Position numbers and translations under genes: made by a program. Shown here piece by piece: positions 53,944 to 63,332 of a DNA stretch of 64,000 bases. Location of the stretch: the NCBI RefSeq assembly GCF_000214705.1, contig NC_015573.1:1201001-1265000 (forward strand), given 5' to 3'. Within the stretch, counting starts at the first letter, position 1; each line of letters starts with the position of its first letter. This stretch comes from Desulfofundulus kuznetsovii DSM 6115. Its GTDB lineage: Bacteria > Bacillota > Desulfotomaculia > Desulfotomaculales > Desulfovirgulaceae. The notes under the pieces were generated by a model. It made no database searches. It worked only from the letters and a program-made list of their open reading frames with translations, and was not told the origin of the DNA.

Positions 53944-54576
53944 ATGTTTGTACGGGATTACATGAGTACTTCCCCCATCAGCATCCCCTCGGGGACTCCC
54001 ATTTTTGAAGCTTTAAACATTATGAAGAAAAATAAGATCAGGCATCTGCCGGTGGTGGACAAGGGCCGGCTGGTTGGATTGATTACCGAGCGGGACTTGC
54101 TTACCGTTACTCCCTCTCCGGCAACCACCCTTAGTGTTTTTGAAATGAATTACCTGCTTTCCAAAATGGTAGTAAAGGAAGTCATGAAAACCAATCCCAT
54201 TACCGTGGGGCCGGACTGCACCATTGAAGAAGCATCCTTGATTATGCGGGAGCATAAGATTGGCAGCCTGCCGGTAGTTGAGGATGACCGGCTCGCAGGA
54301 ATTATTACCCAGACCGATATCCTGGACGCCTTGATCCGCATCTTTGGCCTGCGCAAAGCAGGGACCCGCCTGGTACTTGAAGTTAGCGATCGTATTGGCG
54401 CGCTGGCCGATATCCTGGCCGTAGTGAGGGAGCACGAGATCAATGTTATAGGTGTGGCTTGCCGGGAAAAGGAAAATCAACGGGTGCAAATTATGCTGCG
54501 CCTGAGCACGGTGGAGCCTGAATCCCTGGTGCACGATTTACAAAAACAGGGTTTTGAAGTGAAATCTGTTAATTAA
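53944..54576 (+). CDS. acuB: AcuB-like protein: two CBS domains plus ACT domain
   Basis: The 210-residue protein has a first CBS domain (1-60, MFVRDYMSTSPISIPSGT), a second (78-132, VKEVMKTNPITVGPDCTIEEA) and a C-terminal ACT domain (140-210, RLVLEVSDRIGALADILAVV). This matches AcuB of the acetoin/acetate operon in Bacillus, which is thought to sense adenine nucleotides and govern acetyl-CoA synthetase activity. acsA is nearby at 55384 and AcuA is at 10879. ATG 53944 has GGGAGG upstream. Confidence 0.85.
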   Translation: MFVRDYMSTSPISIPSGTPIFEALNIMKKNKIRHLPVVDKGRLVGLITERDLLTVTPSPATTLSVFEMNYLLSKMVVKEVMKTNPITVGPDCTIEEASLIMREHKIGSLPVVEDDRLAGIITQTDILDALIRIFGLRKAGTRLVLEVSDRIGALADILAVVREHEINVIGVACREKENQRVQIMLRLSTVEPESLVHDLQKQGFEVKSVN

Positions 54577-54701
54577 CCAGTTTGGGGGGATGATATAGAT
54601 GCTGGAAATCCGGCTCCCTGATGGGGCCGGATTGGTTTTGATTTAATTTTTTGCCGGTGGTTACACTATATATTTGGATTTAGGTAAAGGAGAAGATCCC
54701 C

Positions 54702-55340
54702 ATGGAATCCCTGGGCTCTCATGTTTTATCCCGTTACGCTACCATTGCTATCGACATAGCCACCCGCATCGCGCGGGGGGAATACCGCGAGGGGCAGAAA
54801 ATTTTCGGCCGTTCTACTCTGGCTGGCAAGTATAATGTTTCTCCGGAAACCATCCGCCGGGCTTTAACCCTTTTGCAGGATACGGGGATTGTGCATGTTT
54901 CCCCGGGAGTAGGGGTGGTGGTAAAATCCCAGAAGGCGGCGGAGGCCTTTCTGGCTGAATGCGGCCAGCGCCAGGTATTAAGAGATATGCAGGAACGGTT
55001 ACACCGCCTGTTGCGGGAAAGGGATCGGATTAACAGCGAAATTGAGAAGCTCATGAATGAGTTGCTGGATTACACCTTTAAGATGGCCGGCAACCTGCAG
55101 CGGATTGAAGAAATCCGGGTGCTGCCCACCTCGCCCCTTGTGGGTAAGTCCTTGGCCGAAGCGGAGTTCCGGGCCAAAACAGGTTCAACCATACTGGCTA
55201 TTTACCGTGGAGGTGAGGAAATCCTCTCGCCCCAGGCCGACACGGTAATCCAGGCCGGCGATGTACTGATTGTCCTGGCACCGCCGGAGTTAAAGGAACA
55301 GGTCTATCACCTGGTCAACGGTACGGCAGCCAAACAATAA
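54702..55340 (+). CDS. BusR-like GntR/RCK_C regulator, predicted c-di-AMP sensor
   Basis: The 212-residue protein has a GntR winged helix (1-75, IARGEYREGQKIFGRSTLAG then YNVSPETIRRALTLLQDTG), a coiled-coil linker (about 85-130), and an RCK_C/TrkA-C domain (136-205, VGKSLAEAEFRAKTGSTILA, VIQAGDVLIVLAPPE). This order is that of BusR and KtrR-type repressors, in which RCK_C binds cyclic di-AMP and controls betaine or potassium uptake genes. No transporter is adjacent, so its targets lie elsewhere. The c-di-AMP riboswitch at 6525 shows the messenger is used here. Good terminator follows. Confidence 0.85.
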   Translation: MESLGSHVLSRYATIAIDIATRIARGEYREGQKIFGRSTLAGKYNVSPETIRRALTLLQDTGIVHVSPGVGVVVKSQKAAEAFLAECGQRQVLRDMQERLHRLLRERDRINSEIEKLMNELLDYTFKMAGNLQRIEEIRVLPTSPLVGKSLAEAEFRAKTGSTILAIYRGGEEILSPQADTVIQAGDVLIVLAPPELKEQVYHLVNGTAAKQ

Positions 55341-55375
55341 GAAAGCCCCTCCCGTGGTGGGAGAGGCTTTCTTTT
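55341..55375. terminator. Convergent terminator between the BusR-like gene and acsA
   Basis: GAAAGCC and CTCCC (55341-55353) pair with GGGAG and GGCTTTC (55359-55371), followed by T4. Confidence 0.85.
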
Positions 55376-55383
55376 TAAGTTCT

Positions 55384-57330
55384 TTAATTCTGCTGCATTT
55401 TCTTGATAGCCTCGCGAATTTCGTCGACGGAAGCTTCTTCTTCAATGGTTGAGAGGTCACCCAGTTCCTTGCCGATCCACAGGGATTTCATCACCCGGCG
55501 CATAATTTTACCGCTGCGGGTCTTGGGCAAGGAGCTCACAAATTGAATGTCCCGGATGATGACAATTGGTCCCATGGTGTTGCGTACGTGGGCAATTAAA
55601 TCTTTTTTCATTTCTTCGCTGGGTTGGTAACCTTGTTTTAACACTACAAAGGCGCAGGCCACTTCACCTTTCAGTTCATCGGGTACACCTGAAACACCTG
55701 CTTCCACCACTGCCGGGTGGGAGATGAGGGCGTTTTCAATTTCAATGGTGCCAATTCTGTGGGCGGCAATCTTGATTACCTCGTCGGAGCGGCCGGCAAA
55801 CCAGATGTACCCGTCCTCATCAAAGGAAGCGGCGTCTCCACAGTAATACCTGCCCTGGGTAAAGGGTAGCCGCTCCCAGTATTCCTTCTGGTAGCCTTCC
55901 TCGTTGTTCCACAGGGTGGAGGTCAGTCCCGGGAACGGCCTCAGGATGGTGACAATTCCCTTCTCGCCGGGAGCCGTAGGCTTGCCTTCCTTGTCATCCA
56001 CAATTTCAGCGATGATGCCGGGTACCGGAATTCCCGCGGAGCCGGGTTTAATGGGAATCATGCCCAGACCGTACGGGTTTGCAAAGATGGGGCCGGATGT
56101 TTCGGTCTGCCACATATGGTCCATGACGGGAATTTTGTTCTCAAATACCTGTTCCTGCAGCCAGCTCCAGGCGGCAGGGTTTAATACTTCTCCGGCACAG
56201 AAGACTCGTTTGACCGTGGTTAAATCGTGTTTTTTGGCGTGCTCAATGCCCAGTCTCATCAAGCCCCGCACACCGGTGGGGGATGTCCATATGGCGGTAA
56301 CCTTGTTCCGCTCCACGATATCCCACCACATGTCCGGCCGCGGGTAGTCAGGAGTGCCTTCATATAGGACGCTGGTGGCCCCGACCAGGAGGGGGCCGTA
56401 AACGTTGTAACTGTGCCCCACAATCCAGCCGATGTCCGAGGTACAGAACCACACGTCGTCTTCCTGTAAAGCGTAAATCCACTTGGCCATGGAGTAGATG
56501 TAAATCTGGTAGCCGCCGTGTTTTTGCACGGTGACCTTGGGCTTGGCTGTAGTGCCGGAGGTGGGCAGAAGGAAGAGGGGCTCGTTTGCTTCCATGAGTT
56601 CCACTTCTGAACTCTGCCCTTCGCCCAGGGCCAGGAATTCGTCCCATAAAATATCCCGTCCGGCTTTCATTGGCGGTGCTTGCTCTTTATTTTTTTGTAA
56701 AACCACCACTTTGGCAATTAAATCCTCGGGGCACATGGCCAGGGCGTCGTCAATCATTTTCTTTAAGGGTACTGGTTTGCCCCGCCGCAGGCCCTCGTCC
56801 TGGGTAAGGAGGTACCTGGCACCGGTGATCTGCAGGCGATCCGCCACTGCCCCGGCGGAAAAACCGGCAAAAATGACCACATGGATGGCTCCAATACGGG
56901 CGCAGGCCAGCATGGCGGTAACCGATTCAATGCCCGTGGGCATGTAGATGGCCACCCGGTCACCCTTTTTTACACCTAAACCCCTTAATGCGGCTGCATA
57001 TTGTTTTACCAGGGAAAGGAGCTGGCCGTAGGTTACCACCCTTGCCTCACCGGTTTCTCCCGATTCGGCAACAAATGCCGCCCGGCCCGCCTTCCCTCTT
57101 TTGACTTTGTAGTCCACGCAGTTATAGCAAATGTTGGTCAAACCTCCAGAAAACCACTGGAAGGTGGGATAATTCCAGGTAAATACTTTATCCCACTTTT
57201 TAAACCAGTGGATATCGTGGGCCGCTTTATTGGCGGCTTCTGCCCAAAAACCTTCCGGGTCCTCGGCTGCCCAGTCAATAAAAGCTTTCACCTGCGGGGG
57301 AACCATCCCGGTACCCATTTTTTCAGCCAT
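55384..57330 (-). CDS. acsA: Acetyl-CoA synthetase (AMP-forming)
   Basis: The 648-residue AcsA makes acetyl-CoA from acetate, ATP and CoA. It has LLPTSGTTAKPKVTVQKHGG, DIGWIVGHSYNVYGPL, DHMWQTETSGP, the hinge segment IWFAGRSDEVIKIAAHRIG and the A10 lysine K608 in PKTRSGKIMRRVMK. The lysine is the site acetylated by AcuA in Bacillus. It shares its design with the synthetase at 40827; the two differ in the A3 motif (SGTTAKPK against SGTTGKPK). ATG 57330 has GGGGAGG upstream. Confidence 0.93.
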   Translation of the reverse strand: MAEKMGTGMVPPQVKAFIDWAAEDPEGFWAEAANKAAHDIHWFKKWDKVFTWNYPTFQWFSGGLTNICYNCVDYKVKRGKAGRAAFVAESGETGEARVVTYGQLLSLVKQYAAALRGLGVKKGDRVAIYMPTGIESVTAMLACARIGAIHVVIFAGFSAGAVADRLQITGARYLLTQDEGLRRGKPVPLKKMIDDALAMCPEDLIAKVVVLQKNKEQAPPMKAGRDILWDEFLALGEGQSSEVELMEANEPLFLLPTSGTTAKPKVTVQKHGGYQIYIYSMAKWIYALQEDDVWFCTSDIGWIVGHSYNVYGPLLVGATSVLYEGTPDYPRPDMWWDIVERNKVTAIWTSPTGVRGLMRLGIEHAKKHDLTTVKRVFCAGEVLNPAAWSWLQEQVFENKIPVMDHMWQTETSGPIFANPYGLGMIPIKPGSAGIPVPGIIAEIVDDKEGKPTAPGEKGIVTILRPFPGLTSTLWNNEEGYQKEYWERLPFTQGRYYCGDAASFDEDGYIWFAGRSDEVIKIAAHRIGTIEIENALISHPAVVEAGVSGVPDELKGEVACAFVVLKQGYQPSEEMKKDLIAHVRNTMGPIVIIRDIQFVSSLPKTRSGKIMRRVMKSLWIGKELGDLSTIEEEASVDEIREAIKKMQQN

Positions 57331-57555
57331 TCGACATTACCTCCCCTTGAAATATTCCAAAAAAGCTTCTATCACTAAATATAAATTGAAAATATGGTAA
57401 AGATTAAGAAAATTCCGGCGGAATGTATTTTTTTAAGTCCGAGTGGATTTATAGCAGGAGCGAATGGACTGGCCAGTGAAATGGAAGCTATCATACATTT
57501 GCGGAAAACAGTTGCCGTACAAGAATAAAGGAATCACCCCGGCCAAAAAATATAA

Positions 57556-57582
57556 AAGAGGCCACCTTGCGGTGGCTTTTTT
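57556..57582 (+). terminator. Terminator in a gap upstream of a + strand gene
   Basis: GCCACC (57561-57566) pairs with GGTGGC (57571-57576), with A-rich and T6 ends, + strand. It lies between acsA and the 57609 gene, where no upstream + strand gene exists, so it ends a leader or short transcript. The ribosome site AAAGGAGG of the next gene follows 20 bases on. Confidence 0.7.
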
Positions 57583-57608
57583 AATGGTAGGGCCAAAAGG
57601 AGGTATGT

Positions 57609-58283
57609 GTGAAATTGGCTAGACTGTTTTTTCGCCTGTGCTTCCTTTCCGGCCGTAGCTTTCGCCGCTGCCTGCGGATGTTGCGCAAGCTATTGCTGGT
57701 GCTGGCCATTTTTTTCAGTCCCTTTATCGTTTTTTTAACTCTGGTGATTAACCGGGAAATAATCCGTTACCTGGCCCGGGCCTACTGGTTGACGGTCTTC
57801 CTACCCGGAGCAGCGGACATCATTAGAAGAGATGTAAACAGCAACTGGTTTACCACGGGTTTTAACCAGGCAGTTCTCGGAGGGTTGCTCACCCTCTACG
57901 GAGTAATTGTCACTGTATGGTACTATCATACAACCAGGCAGCAGGAAGTGGCGGAAAAAAGGTTATTCATTATCGAGGAATTGCTGGAAGAATTAAAAAG
58001 AAACAGGCGTGTTCTGGACGAGCTCAGCAAACATTCCAGTCGTTCTTTACGCGGAGGGAAAATAACCTTTTCCGTGGGGGCCTGGGAACGGTTGGGCGCT
58101 GATGTGGCTCTTTTGCCACGACGCCTGCACATGCGCTTGAGTGTGCTCTATGCCTGTTTGGGGGACTGCAGCTCGTGGTCAGATTTCCAGAACCGCCGCG
58201 CCACACTGGAACGCATTCCCGACGTAATGGCGGAACTAAACCGCCTGCGCAGCCGGTTAAGCAAACAGGAGCTGGACTACTAG
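57609..58283 (+). CDS. Membrane protein with cytoplasmic helical domain, unknown
   Basis: The 224-residue protein is basic at the start (about 6 Arg in the first 26), has a first membrane helix (about 27-48, LLLVLAIFFSPFIVFLTLVI) and a second (about 87-105, AVLGGLLTLYGVIVTVWYY), and then a soluble helical part with LEELLEELKRNRRVLDEL. No motif of a known enzyme was seen. GTG 57609 has AAAGGAGG upstream. The rib promoter begins just after it. It is alone. Confidence 0.6.
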   Translation: MKLARLFFRLCFLSGRSFRRCLRMLRKLLLVLAIFFSPFIVFLTLVINREIIRYLARAYWLTVFLPGAADIIRRDVNSNWFTTGFNQAVLGGLLTLYGVIVTVWYYHTTRQQEVAEKRLFIIEELLEELKRNRRVLDELSKHSSRSLRGGKITFSVGAWERLGADVALLPRRLHMRLSVLYACLGDCSSWSDFQNRRATLERIPDVMAELNRLRSRLSKQELDY

Positions 58284-58298
58284 CATGCGCGGCCAATA

Positions 58299-58327
58299 TT
58301 GACACCGGTCGTGAACGGGCCTATAAT
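58299..58327 (+). promoter_or_regulatory. Promoter of the rib operon
   Basis: TTGACA 58299-58304 and TATAAT 58322-58327 with a 17-base spacer, perfect consensus, just upstream of the FMN riboswitch. Confidence 0.88.
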
Positions 58328-58349
58328 AACCTTAGTGTTCTAAAAATTA

Positions 58350-58500
58350 AAGAGCCTTCGGGGACGGGTGGAATTCCCTACCGGCGGTATGGAAGTTGTG
58401 ACCTTCCGAGCCCGCGAGCCCTGCACTCAGGTGGTTGATGGCAGGGTTGATCTGGTGAGAAGCCAGGGCCGACAGTAAAAGTCTGGATGGGAGAAGGCGT
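58350..58500 (+). promoter_or_regulatory. FMN riboswitch (RFN element)
   Basis: The conserved blocks are in order: CCTTCGGGGACGGGTGGAAT, CCCTACCGGCGGTA, AGCCCGCGAGCCC, GGTTGATCTGGTGAGA, CCAGGGCCGACAGT and GTCTGGATGGGAGAAGG. It binds flavin mononucleotide and lowers expression of the rib operon that begins at 58612. A hairpin with T-run at 58552 is the likely expression platform. Confidence 0.97.
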
Positions 58501-58551
58501 GAAGGCACTGCTTTTACAAAAGAAGCAGGACCATGCCCCATTATGCCCATT

Positions 58552-58586
58552 AGCCCTGAAGGTTGCTCGCCAAATCGGGGCTTTTT
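58552..58586 (+). terminator. Terminator of the FMN riboswitch platform
   Basis: AGCCC near 58552 pairs with GGGCT near 58577-58581, with weak inner pairs, and is followed by T5. Confidence 0.65.
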
Positions 58587-58611
58587 CTATTTTGTTTTGC
58601 AGGTGAGGGCG

Positions 58612-59718
58612 TTGGACGAATACTACATGCAAATGGCTTTGGACCTGGCCCGGCGGGCCCTGGGCAGAACCAGCCCCAATCCCATGGTGGGGGCGGTGCT
58701 GGTAAAAGATGGCCAGGTAATTGGCCGGGGCTACCATGCCCGGGCCGGCACTCCCCATGCCGAGATTCACGCGTTAAATGAAGCCGGGGAACAAGCTGCG
58801 GGAGCCACCCTTTATGTTACCCTGGAACCGTGTTGCCACCGGGGACGCACAGGTCCCTGCACCGAGGCGATTCTGGATGCCGGCGTCAAGCGGGTGGTGG
58901 CTGCCATGACCGATCCCAATCCCCTCGTTGCCGGACGGGGGTTGGAGCGGTTGCGCCAAGCCGGGGTTGAGGTGACCGTAGGAGTGATGGAGGAAGAGGC
59001 GCGGAAATTAAATGAAGTTTTTGTAAAGTATATCACTACCCGTAGACCCTTCGTGGTTTTAAAGGCGGCTATGAGCCTGGACGGTAAAATAGCCACCCGT
59101 ACCGGGGAATCCCGCTGGATTACCGGCCCCCGGGCCCGGCTGGCCGTACACCGCCTCCGGGATCGTTATGACGCCATCCTGGTTGGTGTAAATACAGTGC
59201 TGAAGGACAACCCTTCCCTGACCACCCGTATTTCGGGTGAGAATGGTAAGGACCCGGTGCGGATCATTGTAGACAGCCTGGCCCGTACTCCTCCAGACGC
59301 CAGGGTGATTACCCAGCAATCTCCGGCACCAACCATTGTCGCTGTGACGGAAAGGGCGCCCGTACAAAACCTGCGCCGGCTGGAGGAAGCCGGGGCGCAG
59401 GTACTGGTGGTACCCGGTCCTGGACTCCGGGTGGATCTCGAGGTTTTAATGAAGGAACTGGCCCGCCGGGAGATAACCAGCGTGCTGGTGGAGGGGGGCG
59501 GCGAAATTCACGCCTCTTTCCTGAAATCCCGCCTGGTAGATAAAGTGGTCTGGTTTATTTCCCCCCTAATTATTGGTGGACGCCAGGCGCCCGGGCCTGT
59601 GGGCGGGGAAGGGCCGGCCCGGCTGGCCGAAGCAGTGCGATTGAAAGATGTTTCCTTAACCCGTTACGGGGGGGACTTCTGTGTGGAGGGGTATGTGGAT
59701 GGCGGGGGTGAAGATTGA
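58612..59718 (+). CDS. ribD: Bifunctional riboflavin deaminase/reductase
   Basis: RibD performs two steps: deamination of the pyrimidine intermediate and reduction of its ribosyl chain with NADPH. The deaminase (1-145) has the zinc site HAE in GTPHAEIHALNEAG and LEPCCHRGRTGPC; the reductase follows with VLKAAMSLDGKIATRTGESR in parts and SVLVEGGGEIHASFLKS. Start is TTG 58612, giving MDEYYM as in the family, with AGGTGAGG upstream; ATG 58627 is an alternative. First gene under the FMN riboswitch; it overlaps ribE by one base (TGATG). Confidence 0.93.
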   Translation: MDEYYMQMALDLARRALGRTSPNPMVGAVLVKDGQVIGRGYHARAGTPHAEIHALNEAGEQAAGATLYVTLEPCCHRGRTGPCTEAILDAGVKRVVAAMTDPNPLVAGRGLERLRQAGVEVTVGVMEEEARKLNEVFVKYITTRRPFVVLKAAMSLDGKIATRTGESRWITGPRARLAVHRLRDRYDAILVGVNTVLKDNPSLTTRISGENGKDPVRIIVDSLARTPPDARVITQQSPAPTIVAVTERAPVQNLRRLEEAGAQVLVVPGPGLRVDLEVLMKELARREITSVLVEGGGEIHASFLKSRLVDKVVWFISPLIIGGRQAPGPVGGEGPARLAEAVRLKDVSLTRYGGDFCVEGYVDGGGED

Positions 59719-60383
59719 TGTTTACCGGACTGGTAGAGGAAATAGGCATTTTACGCCGTATAACCCGGGGAAAGGATTCCGCCCGGTTGACCATAGAGGC
59801 CTCCAAAATTGTCGACGACCTGCAGTTAGGTGACAGTGTGGCCGTGAACGGTGTATGCCTGACAGTGGTGGCCTTTAACCGTTCTTCCTTTACGGCTGAC
59901 GTGATGGCCGAAACCCTGGCCAAAACCAATCTAGGCCATTTAGAGCCAGGAGACCGGGTCAACCTGGAACGGGCTTTGCGCCTGGGGGATCGCCTGGGTG
60001 GTCACCTGGTTACGGGGCATATTGACGGCGTGGGCCAGATTTTACGCCGCCAGGAACATGATATAGCTATTTTGCTCACCATTGGCGCTGCACCTGAAGT
60101 GCTGCGTTATGTAGTGAAAAAGGGTTCGGTGGCTGTTGACGGTACCAGTTTGACGGTGGTGGAGGTGGGTGAAGGGGATTTTTTAGTGTCCCTGATTCCC
60201 CACACCGCCCGTCACACTATCCTGGGCAGTAAAAATACAGGGGACCTGGTGAACCTGGAAGCGGATATTATCGGGAAGTATGTAGAAAGATTCCTGGCTC
60301 TGCCCGGCCCGGATCGGGATCAACGCAAAAAATCAGGCATTTCGCTGGATTTTCTTGCTGAGCATGGCTATATATCAAAGTAG
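59718..60383 (+). CDS. ribE: Riboflavin synthase, alpha chain
   Basis: RibE joins two lumazines to riboflavin and the pyrimidine. The 221-residue protein has two tandem lumazine-binding barrels: [10 protein letters not shown] with [20 protein letters not shown], and the second with [32 protein letters not shown]. Both contain a conserved Gly and Ser/Thr for the substrate. ATG 59718 overlaps the ribD stop, giving coupling. Next gene, ribBA, starts 10 bases after the stop. Confidence 0.94.
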   Translation: MFTGLVEEIGILRRITRGKDSARLTIEASKIVDDLQLGDSVAVNGVCLTVVAFNRSSFTADVMAETLAKTNLGHLEPGDRVNLERALRLGDRLGGHLVTGHIDGVGQILRRQEHDIAILLTIGAAPEVLRYVVKKGSVAVDGTSLTVVEVGEGDFLVSLIPHTARHTILGSKNTGDLVNLEADIIGKYVERFLALPGPDRDQRKKSGISLDFLAEHGYISK

Positions 60384-60393
60384 ACGGGAGTGA

Positions 60394-61617
60394 ATGGACA
60401 TGGAATTTCGTTTCAACACCGTAGAAGAAGCCATCGAGGATATTCGCCAGGGCAAAATGGTGGTGGTTGTGGATGATGAGGACCGGGAAAATGAAGGGGA
60501 TGTGATCATGGCGGCAGAAAAGGTCACTCCTGAGGCGGTTAACTTTATGGCTACCCATGCCCGGGGGTTGATCTGCATGCCCATAACCAATGAGCGGGCG
60601 GATGAACTGGATCTGCCCCTTATGGTCACCCATAATACCGATAAACACGGTACCGCTTTTACCGTGTCCGTGGATCATAAAGATACCAGTACGGGTATTT
60701 CTGCCTACGAGCGGGCACAGACCATCAAAGCCATTTTAGATCCGGCTACCCGCCCCGAAGATCTGCGCCGCCCGGGACATATTTTCCCCCTGCGTGCCCG
60801 GGAGGGAGGGGTGCTGCGCCGGGCCGGACATACCGAGGCAGCGGTAGATCTGGCCCGTCTGGCCGGCCTGTACCCGGCAGGGGTAATTTGCGAGGTTATG
60901 AAGGAAGATGGGACCATGGCCCGGGTACCGGAGTTAATGGCCTTTTGCCGGCAACACGGTCTAAAAATCATTACCATTGCCGATTTAATCAAGTACCGGC
61001 GGCGGACGGAAAAACTGGTGCGCCGGGTGGATTCTGCCCATCTGCCCACTAAATATGGTGATTTTACTGCCGTGGCTTATGAGAGCCTGCTGGATGGCAA
61101 GGGCCATCTTGCCCTGGTTAAAGGGGATTTAAGCCAGGTGGAGGCCCCCCTGGTGCGGGTCCATTCCGAGTGCCTGACCGGCGATGTCTTGGGTTCCACC
61201 CGCTGCGATTGCGGTGATCAGCTTGCCCGGGCCATGCAAATGATCGCCAAAGAAGGAGTCGGGGTGCTCCTCTACATGCGGCAGGAAGGCCGGGGTATTG
61301 GCCTTTTAAACAAAATCCGTGCTTACAAGCTGCAGGATCAGGGGAAGGATACGGTGGAAGCCAACGAGGCTTTAGGCTTTCCACCCGATTTGCGGGATTA
61401 CGGTATTGGGGCTCAAATCCTGGCTGATCTGGGGCTCAAGAAAATTCGTTTGCTCACCAACAACCCCCGGAAAATTGCCGGTTTGGAGGGTTACGGCCTG
61501 GAAGTGGTGGCCCGGATACCCATTGAGGTATGTCCCAGCAAATACAACCGGTTTTACCTGGCGACGAAAAGAAAGAAACTGGGTCACCTGCTCAGTATCG
61601 CCGATGAGGTAAGCTAG
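60394..61617 (+). CDS. ribBA: Bifunctional DHBP synthase/GTP cyclohydrolase II
   Basis: The first 200 residues are 3,4-dihydroxy-2-butanone 4-phosphate synthase, with [15 protein letters not shown] and [13 protein letters not shown]. The second half is GTP cyclohydrolase II, with the zinc cysteines in [19 protein letters not shown] and [20 protein letters not shown] in parts. Together they make both precursors of riboflavin. The start is ATG 60394 or 60400, after GGGAGTG. The gene before ends 10 bases upstream; the gap to ribH is 135 bases. Confidence 0.95.
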   Translation: MDMEFRFNTVEEAIEDIRQGKMVVVVDDEDRENEGDVIMAAEKVTPEAVNFMATHARGLICMPITNERADELDLPLMVTHNTDKHGTAFTVSVDHKDTSTGISAYERAQTIKAILDPATRPEDLRRPGHIFPLRAREGGVLRRAGHTEAAVDLARLAGLYPAGVICEVMKEDGTMARVPELMAFCRQHGLKIITIADLIKYRRRTEKLVRRVDSAHLPTKYGDFTAVAYESLLDGKGHLALVKGDLSQVEAPLVRVHSECLTGDVLGSTRCDCGDQLARAMQMIAKEGVGVLLYMRQEGRGIGLLNKIRAYKLQDQGKDTVEANEALGFPPDLRDYGIGAQILADLGLKKIRLLTNNPRKIAGLEGYGLEVVARIPIEVCPSKYNRFYLATKRKKLGHLLSIADEVS

Positions 61618-61673
61618 AAGAAGGAGTCTGGAAAATCTCACGGGCGGCGATTGTTTGAGAAACTGCAGCGGCA

Positions 61674-61694
61674 GCCGGGCAGTTGCCGCCCGGC
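61674..61694 (+). other. Hairpin between ribBA and ribH
   Basis: GCCGGGC 61674-61680 pairs with GCCCGGC 61688-61694. There is no T-run; it may stabilise or process the message. Confidence 0.5.
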
Positions 61695-61752
61695 CATTGG
61701 GCAACGATAGGGGATAACGATATTTAGGATATAGATAGAAAGGAGAAACACA

Positions 61753-62220
61753 ATGCCGAAGGTATACGAAGGACATCTGGTTGGTCAGGGGTTGCGCTTT
61801 GGTCTGGTGGTGGGTCGTTTTAACGAGTTTATTACCAACAAGCTGTTGACGGGGGCGCTGGATGCCCTGCACCGGCATGGCGTTGCCGATCAGGATATTG
61901 AGATTGCGTGGGTGCCCGGAGCCTTTGAAATTCCCGTGGTGGCCCGGCGCATGGTGGCTATGCAGCGCTTTGATGCGGTAATTTGCCTGGGAGCGGTGAT
62001 CCGTGGGGCCACGCCCCATTTCGATTATGTGGCTGCCGAGGTGGCCAAGGGCGTGGCCAAAGTGGGGCTGGATACCGGTGTGCCGACAATTTTTGGCATC
62101 ATCACTGCCGACACCCTGGAGCAGGCCATTGAGCGGGCGGGAACCAAGGCTGGCAACAAGGGTTGGGATGCGGCGGTAGGGGCCATTGAAATGGCCAATC
62201 TCATGCGCAGCCTTGGCTAG
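61753..62220 (+). CDS. ribH: 6,7-Dimethyl-8-ribityllumazine synthase
   Basis: The 155-residue RibH makes the lumazine substrate of RibE and forms capsids of 60 subunits in many bacteria. It has [21 protein letters not shown] in parts, [34 protein letters not shown] with the catalytic histidine, and [21 protein letters not shown] in parts. ATG 61753 has GAAAGGAG upstream. Last rib gene; the nicotinate phosphoribosyltransferase-like gene follows at 19 bases. Confidence 0.96.
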   Translation: MPKVYEGHLVGQGLRFGLVVGRFNEFITNKLLTGALDALHRHGVADQDIEIAWVPGAFEIPVVARRMVAMQRFDAVICLGAVIRGATPHFDYVAAEVAKGVAKVGLDTGVPTIFGIITADTLEQAIERAGTKAGNKGWDAAVGAIEMANLMRSLG

Positions 62221-62238
62221 GGAAAGGGGGCCACACCG

Positions 62239-63282
62239 GTGCGGGCGGCACATACAGTCCAGAACTTAAAAGAAGTGGCTGATTTTCGTGTTACACCCCA
62301 TAATCGTCTTTTCTCAGCCGACGGTCAGGAAATCCTTGCGGGCTGGACCACGGACATTTACTTTATCAAAACCAGGGAAATCCTGCGGGCCATGGGGCTT
62401 GCCGGGACAGAAGTGGTGGCCGAAGTTTTTGCCGGCAAAAGGGGTGTGCTGGCCGGAGTACCGGAGGTAAAAAATCTTTTGGCCGGAACGGGGGTTGAAG
62501 TTTGGGCCTTACCCGAGGGGGAATGGTTTGGGGAAAAGGAAGTTGTTCTGCGTATCCACGGCCCCTACGACCGGTTTGGTATTTATGAAACGGCCATACT
62601 GGGTATTCTGGCCAGTTCCAGCGGCTGGGCTACGGCAGCCAGGCAGTGTAAGGAAGCCGCGGGCAACAAGCGGGTGATTTGCTTTGGTGCCCGTCACGTT
62701 CACCCGGCAGTGGCGCCGGTTATGGAAAGGGCGGCGGTGGTGGGGGGAGCCGACGGTGCCAGCTGTATTTTAGGGGCCAAACTGGCCGGTCAGGAGCCCG
62801 TGGGCACCTTGCCCCACGCTGTCATGCTCATTGTGGGAGACACCCTGGAGGTAGCCCTGGCCTACCAGCGGACCATGCCTGCAGGTACGCCGGTGATTGT
62901 GCTGGTGGATACCTTTAAGGATGAGGCCGAAGAAGCGATGCGGGTTGCCCAGGCCCTGGGGAAAGATCTGGCGGCCATCAGGCTGGATACCCCCAGCGAG
63001 CGGGGAGGGGTTACTCCCGCTCTGGTCCGGGAAGTGCGTGCCCGGTTGGATCAGGCGGGATACAAGCACGTGGAGATTGTGGTCAGCGGCGGTTTAACCC
63101 CCGAGCGGATCCAGTTGCTGGACCAGGCGGGGGCGGATGCCTTCGGGGTGGGCAGCTACATATCCGGTGCTTCACCAATAGACATGACCATGGATTTGAA
63201 AGAAGTCAACGGGAAGCCCGTTGCCAAGCGGGGGCGCATACCCGGCATTACCCCAAATCCCCGTTTGCAGAGGATCCTTTAA
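62239..63282 (+). CDS. Nicotinate phosphoribosyltransferase-like protein
   Basis: The 347-residue protein has the NAPRTase/QAPRTase barrel: AGWTTDIYFIKTREIL at the start, CFGARHVHPAVAPVMERAAV in parts, GTLPHAVML, VDTFKDEAEEAM, RLDTPSERGG, and VVSGGLTPERIQLL then GVGSYISGA. This pattern is of the nicotinate phosphoribosyltransferase branch found in archaea and some Firmicutes, which makes nicotinate mononucleotide for NAD. GTG 62239 has GGAAAGGGGG upstream. It is 19 bases after ribH and probably shares its FMN-controlled transcript, linking flavin and NAD synthesis. Confidence 0.88.
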   Translation: MRAAHTVQNLKEVADFRVTPHNRLFSADGQEILAGWTTDIYFIKTREILRAMGLAGTEVVAEVFAGKRGVLAGVPEVKNLLAGTGVEVWALPEGEWFGEKEVVLRIHGPYDRFGIYETAILGILASSSGWATAARQCKEAAGNKRVICFGARHVHPAVAPVMERAAVVGGADGASCILGAKLAGQEPVGTLPHAVMLIVGDTLEVALAYQRTMPAGTPVIVLVDTFKDEAEEAMRVAQALGKDLAAIRLDTPSERGGVTPALVREVRARLDQAGYKHVEIVVSGGLTPERIQLLDQAGADAFGVGSYISGASPIDMTMDLKEVNGKPVAKRGRIPGITPNPRLQRIL

Positions 63283-63303
63283 ACATCGACCTTCTCCACA
63301 AAA

Positions 63304-63332
63304 TAAAAAACGGCTTGACAGCCGCTTTTTTT
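63304..63332. terminator. Bidirectional terminator
   Basis: CGGC 63311-63314 pairs with GCCG 63321-63324 with an A6 before and a T7 after, so it can act both for the rib operon and for rpmB. Short stem. Confidence 0.6.
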
